From RGIG4140 sp045655105 (GTDB taxonomy: Bacteria > Pseudomonadota > Alphaproteobacteria > CAAHEQ01 > UBA3637), in NCBI GenBank assembly GCA_045655105.1, contig JAZOOQ010000067.1, forward strand, positions 1 through 11,418: a DNA stretch of 11,418 nucleotides, written 5' to 3'. A program made the position numbers and the translations under genes. The notes beneath the pieces were generated by a model. It made no database searches. It worked only from the letters and a program-made list of their open reading frames with translations, and was not told where the DNA came from. Positions 1 to 7,389 of the stretch are shown here, one piece after another. Each line of letters begins with the position of its first letter. The stretch's first letter is position 1.

Positions 1-2449
1 GCGCTTCTTCACCTCCAGATTGACCGAACTCAGCTTCTTTTTCCATTGCCATTTGAGAGATTACCCTCGTTAACTCATTAAAATGACCTGCGGCTATGGA
101 TTGAGAAGATGGTTGTTCAGATTTTCCAACAGCTTTTAATGCTTTTTTGGCTTTTTCAACTTGAGCTTTATCCTCTGATTGAAGTGCCTCAAGCATTTCT
201 GACTGCATTTTTGAGAATGCTTCATTTGAGCTTTCCCCTTCCATTAAGGCGGTAGCTACTTTTGCCTCTGTTTCCCCTCCAAAAGTTAAAACTAATTCGC
301 CAGTTGATTTTTTGCCGATTTCATATGAGCCATTTTCAAGATCTTTGATATTGAAGAAAAGATTTTCTTCTAACGAAATATCATTATCTTGATCAAAGAG
401 TTGGTAAATCCCCATTTCAACATCTGTAGCTAAATTCAATGCAAGCTGAGAGGTTGAAGTTCCAGTTATCAGTCCATTGACTTTACCATGCTCTTTTAAA
501 GAATTTAAGGCTATTTTTAAAGTTGCCCCATCTTGAAGAGTCATTGAATCAACATTCATTTCTCTTGTTCCAATATCAAGAACTCCCTCTTTTGCAACTG
601 TTACTTCAGTAAAGGAAACAGGTGTTGTTCCTTTTGAAAGAGTCATATCTTTTGCAACAATGGTTCCCAAAACTTTTAACCCATCTACCACATCAAGTTC
701 AGCATTATCAATGGTTAAAGTGTTTCCTTCCATACCAGACAAGTTTTCTTTTAAAATAAACTTTGCTTTTTGATCATTTTCAAGTGCATCAATGGTAAAC
801 AATTTATCCGTTGCTTGATATGAAACAAGTTCATCATCAGATGTATCTTCCGTTCCTTTATCATCCACATATTCAACAAGCCTATCCCCAACAAGAGCAA
901 TTTCTTTTTCTTGTTCGGCTTTAGTGTATGTCCCCAATGTGAGATTAAGTCCCGTTCCATTAAAGGTAACGCCTTTGATTTCGGTTGGCGTATCCGCCGA
1001 TGTTCCAAGGTGCGTGAGCGTTCCTGTTTCTCCTAAAGTGGCTTTATAGGTTATCTCTGCACCATGGGTTTTAAGTTCGCCACCATTAATGGTGTTCACT
1101 GCTTTTTCATGAGAAAAGAATCTTTCAGAATTTGCAATCGTTGTTCCAGCCGTTTGAGTAAAAGCCCCCTCATATTCATGGTTTTCTGAATTGTCACCTA
1201 AAACTAAAAGACCTGCACCGAATTTGTTAATTCCGCCAGTTGTTACCCCGGCAATACCACCTTCAATTGTTCCTACTTCATCATTTTTACTAACAACATT
1301 CATATGTCCAGAACCTGATAAATAGATATCTTTACCTAAATTAGCTACGTTTCCTGCAAAAGAAAAATCTGAGTTAAAAGTAAGAGTTCTTGAAGTTGCA
1401 ATGGCCCCACCTGCTGAAAATGTATATTTTGAAATAGCTTTATTCCCATAAAAATAACTTTTAGCAAATGATGCATATATATCACTCAAACCGCCACCCA
1501 TGCTAGATATACCAGTATCTGTACTTTCGGAATAAATTAAATTTCCAATAACATACAAGTCATTATTAAAAAATACAACTCCTCCATTTGTTGCCCCTCC
1601 AGATCCATTTTTTCCTGCTAATCCTTTATTATTAATTAAGTAGGTTTTTCCATTGAATTCGTTTATTCCTGCACCCCAAAATGTAGCCCCTGCACCATAT
1701 GAGTTTCCTTTAGATATTGCTGTATTATTTAAAAAATAAACATCATCATAAAAATAAAGATTACTGTTCTGATTTGTAAGTAAAGCCCCACAAATTTGAC
1801 CACCTTCGTTTTTATTATATATATTGATGAAATAAACTTTTCCTTTGAAAATAGCATTTGCTGCTTCTCCACCATAAAAATTTGAAAAAGCTGTACCTGC
1901 AATTGTTGTCGAGCCTTTATTAACTGCCGTAATATTTTCAAATGTTAAATCTTTTTCAAAAATTATTTTACCACCATTTCGAAAAGCCCCCCTAATAGTA
2001 CCATCATTTAATGCCATTGTCATATTTTTAACAAATACGTTATTTCTAAAAGTTAATTCTGCTGTATTTTCATTTGAAATTAATCCACCCCAAATACTTC
2101 CATTTGTTTCTAAAGTATTTTTACTATCATAAATATTAATTTCATCAATAAAAGTTACAGAACCATAATTTCTCAAAAAATTACCATAGGTATTAAAAGT
2201 ATCTTTTTGGATTTGAGTATCTTCTAAACCAGAGACTATTAAATTTTGAGATGATGAAATTTGAACTTGAGTTGTTGGGTCTAATAAAGCTTGTAACAAT
2301 TCTTCATTTGTTGCAGGATCAGTCACTGTTTCCGCCATAACAGGCAAAGCAAAAGAAAAAGCCATTAAATTCACAAGGAGGCATTTTTTGAGAATGTTTA
2401 AGTAACGTTTTTTAAGCTCTTTAATAGTGGTGCGTGAAGAATGAAACAT
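1..2449 (-). CDS. Autotransporter, N-terminal part (barrel beyond left edge)
   Basis: An unbroken reading frame of 816 codons runs from the ATG at 2449 off the left edge. GGAGG (2456-2460) sits six bases before the start. The N-terminus is a long signal peptide: a basic stretch (residues 6-22, KELKKRYLNILKK), a hydrophobic core (23-37) and a likely cut after VMA-39, as in extended autotransporter signals. Residues about 90-390 are Gly/Asn/Phe-rich with recurring GGA-type turns and FxxN-type strands (e.g. SAGGAIATSRTLTF), resembling chlamydial Pmp repeats and pointing to a beta-helix. About 400-440 matches the autotransporter-associated strand repeat (KFGAGLLVLGDNS ... GTT). About 715-810 is charged and helix-forming, typical of the linker before the barrel. 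The transmembrane barrel should follow outside the window. Role by family: surface-exposed or secreted passenger, perhaps adhesion. Substrate and host target are unknown. Confidence 0.88.
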   Translation of the reverse strand, partial: MFHSSRTTIKELKKRYLNILKKCLLVNLMAFSFALPVMAETVTDPATNEELLQALLDPTTQVQISSSQNLIVSGLEDTQIQKDTFNTYGNFLRNYGSVTFIDEINIYDSKNTLETNGSIWGGLISNENTAELTFRNNVFVKNMTMALNDGTIRGAFRNGGKIIFEKDLTFENITAVNKGSTTIAGTAFSNFYGGEAANAIFKGKVYFINIYNKNEGGQICGALLTNQNSNLYFYDDVYFLNNTAISKGNSYGAGATFWGAGINEFNGKTYLINNKGLAGKNGSGGATNGGVVFFNNDLYVIGNLIYSESTDTGISSMGGGLSDIYASFAKSYFYGNKAISKYTFSAGGAIATSRTLTFNSDFSFAGNVANLGKDIYLSGSGHMNVVSKNDEVGTIEGGIAGVTTGGINKFGAGLLVLGDNSENHEYEGAFTQTAGTTIANSERFFSHEKAVNTINGGELKTHGAEITYKATLGETGTLTHLGTSADTPTEIKGVTFNGTGLNLTLGTYTKAEQEKEIALVGDRLVEYVDDKGTEDTSDDELVSYQATDKLFTIDALENDQKAKFILKENLSGMEGNTLTIDNAELDVVDGLKVLGTIVAKDMTLSKGTTPVSFTEVTVAKEGVLDIGTREMNVDSMTLQDGATLKIALNSLKEHGKVNGLITGTSTSQLALNLATDVEMGIYQLFDQDNDISLEENLFFNIKDLENGSYEIGKKSTGELVLTFGGETEAKVATALMEGESSNEAFSKMQSEMLEALQSEDKAQVEKAKKALKAVGKSEQPSSQSIAAGHFNELTRVISQMAMEKEAEFGQSGGEEA

Positions 2450-2519
2450 GGCGTGCCTCCAAAAAAATAAACGAATTTAATTTACATATCAAAATCCTTT
2501 TGTTAACTGTTTAAGACGA

Positions 2520-2832
2520 AAAGTCGGAAATTTAACGGTTGTTAGATTTGCCAGTTTTTTGGCATGAAATTTTGCCTTGAAATAGAGCGTTTTTGTTTCA
2601 ATTTTAAGATGTTTTTTTAAGACGAAAACATAAAAAAAGCGTTTTTTATCATTTTTTATGCAATTTTTTAATAAAAAATAATTATTTAAAATCAATTAAT
2701 TATAAGAAAAGAACTAAAAAAGAGAAATTTTTTTTGAAAATTTTTGGCCCCGAAAATCCAAACCCATGGTATAATGAAAGTATAGGGAGATGAATATACG
2801 GAATAAAAAATGACCCTTAAATTTCCGACTTT
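2520..2832. repeat. Perfect 16-nt inverted repeat, arms 281 bases apart
   Basis: AAAGTCGGAAATTTAA at 2520-2535 recurs as its exact reverse complement, TTAAATTTCCGACTTT, at 2817-2832. The arms do not extend beyond 16 nt. Read outward, each arm would be the same sequence in two divergent transcripts. Possible roles are paired operator sites or the ends of a degraded small element. The space between has no transposase. Confidence 0.7.
2767..2775 (+). promoter_or_regulatory. Possible extended -10 promoter, rightward
   Basis: TGGTATAAT is a perfect extended -10 (TGn plus TATAAT). The only -35 candidate, TTGGCC at 2744-2749, is weak with a 20-base spacer. Transcription would start near 2782. Downstream is only a 14-codon frame starting at 2810 and then the hairpin at 2885-2911, so any product would be a short RNA or leader peptide of about 130 nt. 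Confidence 0.35.
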
Positions 2833-2877
2833 AAAATTTAAAATAACCAATTGAAAAACTTGTTTATTTTTAAGACT

Positions 2878-2911
2878 AAAAAAAAGGGTAACACATTTAT
2901 TGTGTTACCCT
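2878..2911 (-). terminator. Rho-independent terminator of the muramidase-like gene
   Basis: An 11-bp perfect stem (AGGGTAACACA, 2885-2895, with TGTGTTACCCT, 2901-2911) has a five-base loop. On the minus strand it is followed by a run of T (2878-2884 read in reverse). It lies 38 bases past the stop codon of the gene at 2950-3582. Confidence 0.88.
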
Positions 2912-2949
2912 ATAAAAACATTAAAAATCAATCCAAAGCAAAATAAAAT

Positions 2950-3582
2950 TTATCCCATTCTGGAATTCCCATTTCTATTTTGATCAGAATTACCTGTTTG
3001 GGCAACAGAAGATCCAGCCGTTCTTAAAATATCATTCAAAGAACAGTGTGCCCCACTTGCCGCCCTTTGGATTAATTGAATAATTCCAGGAAGTTTGGAT
3101 AAATCTGTATTTTGCGCGGGTGTAGCCGTATTAACTGGCACCCGATTTCTGCCATATCTTGCCCGTCTCGCCGCTGTTTCTGAATATTTTTGGCGTTTAT
3201 CTGTTGCTGGATTATAAGATCTTGCCGCTTTTAACGCCAACGCTTCGCCCCCAAGAACTCTTCCGTTTTCTTGTTTTGAAATGGCCATTGTCATCGCCGC
3301 TCTAAACTCAGGATCTGAAAAATCAAGCCTTGTATTAAAATCGATATCATATCCTTTGCTTCTTAAATGAGCTAACACATTTCGAGCATATAATGACGGA
3401 TTATTATTTCCATCTCCACTTGGCGCATAAATGGCAAACATTTCTCTCAATGTCATACAATCATATCTTCGATATAAAAGCGAATTTAAAGCAAGATATC
3501 CCTCTTCTAACGTTGCATATTTTGCATATCCTCTGCCAGATCTTATACATCCAGGATTATTATTTCTTACACCTACTCCCAT
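2950..3582 (-). CDS. Phage-P5-like muramidase/lytic protein
   Basis: This 210-residue protein resembles the phage structural protein P5 / lysozyme-like group often annotated in prophages. The match rests on RNNNPGCIR (residues 6-14), an aromatic-x-T-x-E-E-G-Y segment (22-29), a Leu/Arg/Tyr helix (30-40), a LREMFAIYAPSGDGNNNPSLY block (45-65) and a QENGR helix end (104-108). The likely role is cutting or binding peptidoglycan, but I cannot assign the catalytic residue with certainty. The tail after about 145 is low-complexity and Gln/Asn/Ser-rich. There is no signal peptide, so it would need a holin, a secretion apparatus or phage release to reach the wall. AGGAGG (3588-3593) five bases before ATG fixes the start. 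It has its own promoter and terminator. It could be a prophage remnant, but no other phage gene is visible. Confidence 0.75.
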   Translation of the reverse strand: MGVGVRNNNPGCIRSGRGYAKYATLEEGYLALNSLLYRRYDCMTLREMFAIYAPSGDGNNNPSLYARNVLAHLRSKGYDIDFNTRLDFSDPEFRAAMTMAISKQENGRVLGGEALALKAARSYNPATDKRQKYSETAARRARYGRNRVPVNTATPAQNTDLSKLPGIIQLIQRAASGAHCSLNDILRTAGSSVAQTGNSDQNRNGNSRMG

Positions 3583-3628
3583 TTTTTCCTCCTTAAATAA
3601 ATAATGCTACTTATGATGCTATTTATAT

Positions 3629-3657
3629 AGTATACCACAACTTTTAAATTTTGACAA
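3629..3657 (-). promoter_or_regulatory. Promoter of the muramidase-like gene
   Basis: On the minus strand TTGTCA (3652-3657) and TATACT (3629-3634) are separated by exactly 17 bases. TGG just before the -10 makes it an extended -10. It lies about 47 bases before the ATG at 3582, so this gene can be transcribed independently of the EF-hand gene upstream. Confidence 0.85.
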
Positions 3658-3663
3658 ATAAAA

Positions 3664-4656
3664 TTATCTTCCATTTTGTTGTTGATGAGCAATCATAGCA
3701 TCAAAGGCACTATTTGCATCATCCTGATATGCCCCAGCTTCTTCTCGTGTCACCCTATGATTATTATCTTTATCTAACCCAGCAAGTGCCATACGAAACT
3801 CTGATCTGGAAACCTGTCCATCGTTATCCATATCAAGCTCATTAAAGCGCTCTCCAATAACTTGAGCAGACGAATTTCCCAAAGTGCGTAATAAATTAAG
3901 CTTCCCATATCTTTCCGTATATTCATTTTCATCAATAGAATCTTGATGATACAAAGCAAGATGGATATTTCCACCTATAAGCGTACCCATACCTCTCCTC
4001 TCTTTTTCTTCTACCACAACTTCTTGATTCATATTCAACAATTCTTGTCCCGTTTCCAACTCCAACCGATCGACTCTCCCATCTTTATTTTGATCCAAAA
4101 CCTTGGTTGCAGCTTGAATAGCGGCCTCATCTTCTAGATGAAACAATTCTGCAATATCTTCTTTATTCAGGTAAGTACTTGACAAACCACCTGCAATACC
4201 TGTTACAGTTTCTCCTTCTGAAACAACCCTTTTCACATCATCACCAAAAGGAATAATTGCTGAAAAAAGACCAATAATTGCATCACCAAACCAACTAAAA
4301 GCCTTTGAAACTTTTTCAAAAAAATATAAACGTGGTGATTCAACTGTTGCCCTAAGTTCATCACCATTTACGATAGATATAATCGCCTCCCAATCTGAAT
4401 TATACAAATCCCCCATCTGTCCCGCTCTACGTACATTTTCAGCCATATTTTTAGTCGCACCATATCCTGGGACTGCGAACTCGGCGATTTTGGAACCAGC
4501 GTTGACACCAAGCTTACTAAGTTCAACAGGATCTCCGTTTTTTGCTTTTTGCCAATCAACATTAAATTTTAGTTCTGCTTCTTTTTGAAGATCTTGAATA
4601 GATTCTAACTCTGACGCTTCATCTTCATAATATGCAAAATGGTTATTATTTGTCAT
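3664..4656 (-). CDS. EF-hand calcium-binding protein of unknown role
   Basis: The protein has 330 residues. Three EF-hand loops are visible. Loop 1 is DQNKDGRVDRLE (188-199) and loop 2 is DMDNDGQVSRSE (275-286), both with canonical ligands at positions 1, 3, 5, 9 and 12. Loop 3, DKDNNHRVTREE (295-306), has His instead of Gly at position 6. Loops 2 and 3 are only 20 residues apart, closer than a typical EF-hand pair with full helices. The N-terminal half (1-110) matches nothing I recognise. Residues 120-137 form a hydrophobic stretch around a central Asp, perhaps an amphipathic or membrane-active helix. No signal peptide is seen. Calcium binding is well supported; whether the protein is a sensor, a structural protein or an exported effector is not. 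The start is preceded by GGGGA (4663-4667) and an extended -10 promoter. It lies 81 bases upstream of the muramidase-like gene and is divergent from the regulator gene. Confidence 0.8.
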   Translation of the reverse strand: MTNNNHFAYYEDEASELESIQDLQKEAELKFNVDWQKAKNGDPVELSKLGVNAGSKIAEFAVPGYGATKNMAENVRRAGQMGDLYNSDWEAIISIVNGDELRATVESPRLYFFEKVSKAFSWFGDAIIGLFSAIIPFGDDVKRVVSEGETVTGIAGGLSSTYLNKEDIAELFHLEDEAAIQAATKVLDQNKDGRVDRLELETGQELLNMNQEVVVEEKERRGMGTLIGGNIHLALYHQDSIDENEYTERYGKLNLLRTLGNSSAQVIGERFNELDMDNDGQVSRSEFRMALAGLDKDNNHRVTREEAGAYQDDANSAFDAMIAHQQQNGR

Positions 4657-4659
4657 AAT

Positions 4660-4685
4660 TTATCCCCATACTATTTTATCCCCAT
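4660..4685. repeat. Tandem TTATCCCCAT boxes in the EF-hand leader
   Basis: The 10-mer TTATCCCCAT occurs at 4660-4669 and 4676-4685, 16 bases apart, between promoter and start codon of the EF-hand gene. In the transcript each reads ATGGGGATAA. The copy nearest the ATG provides the G-rich ribosome binding site, so the second copy could be a duplicated binding site or a translational standby site. Confidence 0.55.
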
Positions 4686-4692
4686 GTTATTT

Positions 4693-4720
4693 AGTATAGC
4701 ATAAAAAAAAACAAAACAAA
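4693..4720 (-). promoter_or_regulatory. Extended -10 promoter of the EF-hand gene
   Basis: On the minus strand TGCTATACT gives an extended -10 with TATACT at 4693-4698. A weak -35 (TTTGTT, 4715-4720) lies 16 bases upstream. The spacer overlaps the first copy of the 19-nt direct repeat (4705-4723), so a protein bound there would cover this promoter. Confidence 0.7.
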
Positions 4721-4870
4721 TAAAAAATCAAGTTATCAAAAAAAATATTCTCTTATAACGCCCGATTTTCGCTTTTTTTAAAAATTTTTTCATTTTTTTT
4801 AACTTTTTTTCATTTTGTCTATTTTCTTTCAAGTTTTTTTGGTGTATAGTCAAAAAAACAAAACAAATAA
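4705..4870. repeat. 19-nt perfect direct repeat at both divergent promoters
   Basis: AAAAAAACAAAACAAATAA occurs at 4705-4723 and, identically, at 4852-4870. Each copy lies a few bases after GTATAG (first copy six bases, second copy two). The first covers the -35 and spacer of the leftward EF-hand promoter. The second begins at the expected transcription start of the rightward regulator gene. The placement suggests operators for the double-HTH regulator encoded next door (inference). Low complexity makes chance more likely than for a mixed 19-mer. Confidence 0.6.
4773..4850 (+). promoter_or_regulatory. Operon promoter with phased T-tracts
   Basis: TATAGT (4845-4850) is the likely -10 for the operon, 35 bases before the regulator's ATG. 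No good -35 is present at the correct spacing. Upstream, T-tracts recur at about helical spacing (centres near 4776, 4788, 4797, 4807, 4815, 4824 and 4837), which would bend the DNA or act like an UP element and may offset the poor -35. Confidence 0.55.
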
Positions 4871-4885
4871 CAAAAGGAGTTTTTT

Positions 4886-5875
4886 ATGGAAGAAATTATT
4901 TTCCCCAACCAAATCAGAATGTTTCGCCGTGTTCGCGGAAAAACAATGAAAAGTTTAGCTGATGCTTTGGGTTTAAGTTTATCAGCCATTTCAAAAATTG
5001 AAAAAGGATATAGACGCGTTGATGAAGTTCAACTTAAAAAAATATCTGCTTTTTTAAATTGCCCAAGTGACTCTCTTTTTGTGAGCGAACGTTCTTCTCA
5101 ACCAGAAGTTATTAAAGCTTGGAAACGCGAACAAGAACGCAGACAAAAAATCAACTCTGGTTCTGGATTAAAAACTCTTGGTGCAGGATTAAGATATTTG
5201 CGCGGAGAAAAAGGTTTAACATTATATAATGTTGCCAAAGGTGCTAAAATGACTCTTTCTGTTTATCACCGTATTGAAATGGGACAACGTGAAGTTGATG
5301 AAAAAACTTTTAAAGATATTGCTCATGCGCTTGGTTATTCTGAAACAGATTTACAACTTAAAATTTATGAACTTGATATGTCTGGAGCATTAGATGAACT
5401 TAAAGCTCTTGATGGCAAATCTGGTGTTTTCACTTCTAAAGGTGGATATAATGATTTACCAGTCAGCCGTTTTATGATTAGAACAGCTGATTCCCAAGAA
5501 TTTTCTGTTCCAATTTATGGTTTCCCTGCCGAAGGAGATCAAGTTTTAGTTAACAAAAAACAATCCGTTGGCTCTGTTCTTTGTCCTTCAACTCTTTCAA
5601 ATGAAGAAGATTTATACGCTATTCGATTGAAAAATCAAGTATTGGGCCCAGCTGTTCCAACAGATGCTGTTTTAGTTGTTTCCCCTAAAACAAAACCAAA
5701 CAAAGGCGATATTGCTGTTTTACCAATTGAAAATGATAAAGTTAAAATTGGTGTTTTAAAAACAAATGGCAGTGATCAAGCAACACTTTTTTCCCCTATA
5801 ACAGAGCAAAACAATGTGTTAACAACAGGAGAAATTGAATCAATGCATCGAGTTGTGATGATTATGATGAGCTAA
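4886..5875 (+). CDS. Double XRE-HTH regulator with degenerate S24 domain
   Basis: The 329-residue protein carries two XRE-type helix-turn-helix domains: residues 9-65 (MKSLADALGLSLSAISKIEKG core) and 98-158 (LTLYNVAKGAKMTLSVYHRIE core), joined by a basic linker (75-92). Residues 207-329 follow the LexA/CI S24 fold: YAIRLKNQVLGPAVPTDAV, then KPNKGDIAVLPI, then a closing strand. By my alignment the catalytic Ser of the G-D-S-M motif is replaced by Val-252, and the Lys position is Gly-289, so self-cleavage is unlikely and the domain may serve for dimerisation or ligand sensing. It is the first gene of the five-gene operon, with AGGAG before the ATG, and transcribes away from the EF-hand gene. 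It probably regulates both directions through the 19-nt repeats; whether as repressor or activator cannot be told. Confidence 0.85.
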   Translation: MEEIIFPNQIRMFRRVRGKTMKSLADALGLSLSAISKIEKGYRRVDEVQLKKISAFLNCPSDSLFVSERSSQPEVIKAWKREQERRQKINSGSGLKTLGAGLRYLRGEKGLTLYNVAKGAKMTLSVYHRIEMGQREVDEKTFKDIAHALGYSETDLQLKIYELDMSGALDELKALDGKSGVFTSKGGYNDLPVSRFMIRTADSQEFSVPIYGFPAEGDQVLVNKKQSVGSVLCPSTLSNEEDLYAIRLKNQVLGPAVPTDAVLVVSPKTKPNKGDIAVLPIENDKVKIGVLKTNGSDQATLFSPITEQNNVLTTGEIESMHRVVMIMMS

Positions 5876-5916
5876 AGGGGACAAATAATAAATCGCAAAA
5901 ATAAGGAGAAATCATT

Positions 5917-7365
5917 ATGACAGATAATCAAACGGATGCATATCCAATGCCAACGGAAGATGAAAACAATGTTTTACCATCTTCCGGCTTGGCTGATTCA
6001 GAATTACCACCTTTTCAAGATATCACTGAAGATGACATTTTTGCACATAACATTGATGATGCGTTGTTGCAAGAAATAAAAAAAGGAGAGTTGGATTACG
6101 ACGAGGAAAATTTACCCGAACGGGAATATATTCCTATGCCGACAATTTTTGAACCAATTCCTGAAGAAGCCCAAAAAGAAATTCTTTCTAAGTTTGCCCT
6201 AAAGAAGAGAGAAAAAGAAAGCTCGGTTACAAAAACTGCTCAACGCTTGGTCAATCAATTCAGAGCATTATCTGCCTTTAGAGATGATTATGTTGCCGAA
6301 TATAATGAAGAATTATTAAACGCGTCTGAAGAAATTATTTCTTATTTGCCAACAATTATTGGTGGCCCAGCGGTTCGCGAATATTTAGATTATTTGCTTG
6401 CTCACAAACAACAAGGCAAAGTTTTTGATCAAGATAACATTGATTTCAGTATTACAAAAAAACAAGGATACTTACCCTCCCCTGATGAAGATGAAGTTAC
6501 TTATACTACACCGCAAGGAGTTGTTAATTCAAATATATCTATTGATCAAACTCCTCTCATTCAGCAAACAAAAATTTTATCAGATACCTTAACTTCACTT
6601 AAAAACAGCTTATCTGAACAATCACAAGAATTAAAATCAGCTATTGCTCTGATGGGTGAAGCTATTAATCGACCTGTTCAAGTATCATCTGAGGGCGGTA
6701 TTCCTGTTCAAGCACTGCAAAACGCTGAACAAACAACTCAATCTATTCAATTGCAACGAGAAATGCTTGAAACTGCATTTGAAAAAATGGTATCTATGCA
6801 ATCAGAGCTTTTTCAAAAAACCATAGAAGAACTTTCAAAAACAGTTCAAACAATGCAAGAGCAACTTCGTCCAACTGGTGTTGTTCGACAAGCTCTTAGC
6901 TCTTTAAAAGCTGCACAACAAACAACAAAAGAAGAAAACACTGAAGAAAATCAAAATTCTTCTAAAGAAAAGAAACAATCAAAGCGGTCTAATAAAAAAG
7001 ATTCTTTGAATCAACCTTCATTAGAAGAAACACAAAAACAACAAACTGAAGAGAGTCCTCTTTCAGCGGTTTTACCCGAACAAAGTATTTCTCAAGAACC
7101 AGAGGTAATAATTGAAGAACCAATTCAAAATGAAAAGACTACAAACATTCAAAAAGAACTTGTCAAAGAAGAAATAAATCCTTTTGAACCTGTTGAACAC
7201 TCTTTCAAACAAGAAAAAACCTTTTCTTTGTTAGATGAACTTGGTATCAGCGATGAAGATCTCTATACAAACACTAAAAAAAATAAAGGATATTCATTAT
7301 TAGATGAACTAGAAGATGATGAAATGGAAATTCTTTCTGAATTCGACATTTCAAAACAAGATTAA
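5917..7365 (+). CDS. Acidic coiled-coil protein, unknown family
   Basis: This 482-residue protein has no signal peptide or membrane segment and is probably cytoplasmic. I do not recognise its family. Residues 1-80 are acidic and Pro-rich. A predicted helical domain spans about 83-165 (ESSVTKTAQRLVNQFRALSA, then SYLPTIIGGPAVREYLDYLL). A Gln/Glu-rich region with coiled-coil character runs about 212-318. Residues 335-430 are a low-complexity, charged linker. The C-terminal tail carries the same short motif twice, FSLLDELG (436-443) and YSLLDELE (459-466), within acidic surroundings, which looks like a duplicated docking peptide. The start follows AAGGAG (5903-5908), 41 bases after the regulator gene. 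A scaffold or adaptor role with the next gene's product is inference from the shared acidic, linker-rich build and adjacency. Confidence 0.85.
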   Translation: MTDNQTDAYPMPTEDENNVLPSSGLADSELPPFQDITEDDIFAHNIDDALLQEIKKGELDYDEENLPEREYIPMPTIFEPIPEEAQKEILSKFALKKREKESSVTKTAQRLVNQFRALSAFRDDYVAEYNEELLNASEEIISYLPTIIGGPAVREYLDYLLAHKQQGKVFDQDNIDFSITKKQGYLPSPDEDEVTYTTPQGVVNSNISIDQTPLIQQTKILSDTLTSLKNSLSEQSQELKSAIALMGEAINRPVQVSSEGGIPVQALQNAEQTTQSIQLQREMLETAFEKMVSMQSELFQKTIEELSKTVQTMQEQLRPTGVVRQALSSLKAAQQTTKEENTEENQNSSKEKKQSKRSNKKDSLNQPSLEETQKQQTEESPLSAVLPEQSISQEPEVIIEEPIQNEKTTNIQKELVKEEINPFEPVEHSFKQEKTFSLLDELGISDEDLYTNTKKNKGYSLLDELEDDEMEILSEFDISKQD

Positions 7366-7389
7366 GGGGATTTTTGGGGACAAAAGAAA

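Larger units (their letters stand above)
2461..2877. other. AT-rich intergenic region without a convincing gene
   Basis: About 420 bases upstream of the autotransporter are very AT-rich with many homopolymer runs. A 68-codon minus-strand frame (2489-2695) is Lys/Phe-rich, has no clear ribosome binding site and looks like chance. A 12-nt box TTAAGACNAAAA occurs three times in the same orientation (2511-2522, 2617-2628, 2870-2881). A small hairpin GCCA/TGGC lies at 2550-2563. The autotransporter promoter should be here; a TATAAT on the minus strand (2699-2704) is the best -10 candidate, but I see no good -35 for it. Confidence 0.5.

Noticed and set aside
751..1941. Minus-strand frames of 85 and 70 codons within the autotransporter
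   Set aside because: The long autotransporter frame is open across the whole stretch with coherent domain features; the short frames are out of phase with it.
2489..2695. 68-codon minus-strand open frame in the AT-rich gap
   Set aside because: Lys/Phe/Leu-rich as expected from random AT-rich DNA, with no clear ribosome binding site. It would end in TGA, while all supported genes end in TAA.
2950..4656. Prophage
   Set aside because: Only the P5-like protein is phage-related; no capsid, terminase, integrase or att-like repeat is visible, and both genes have their own host-type promoters.
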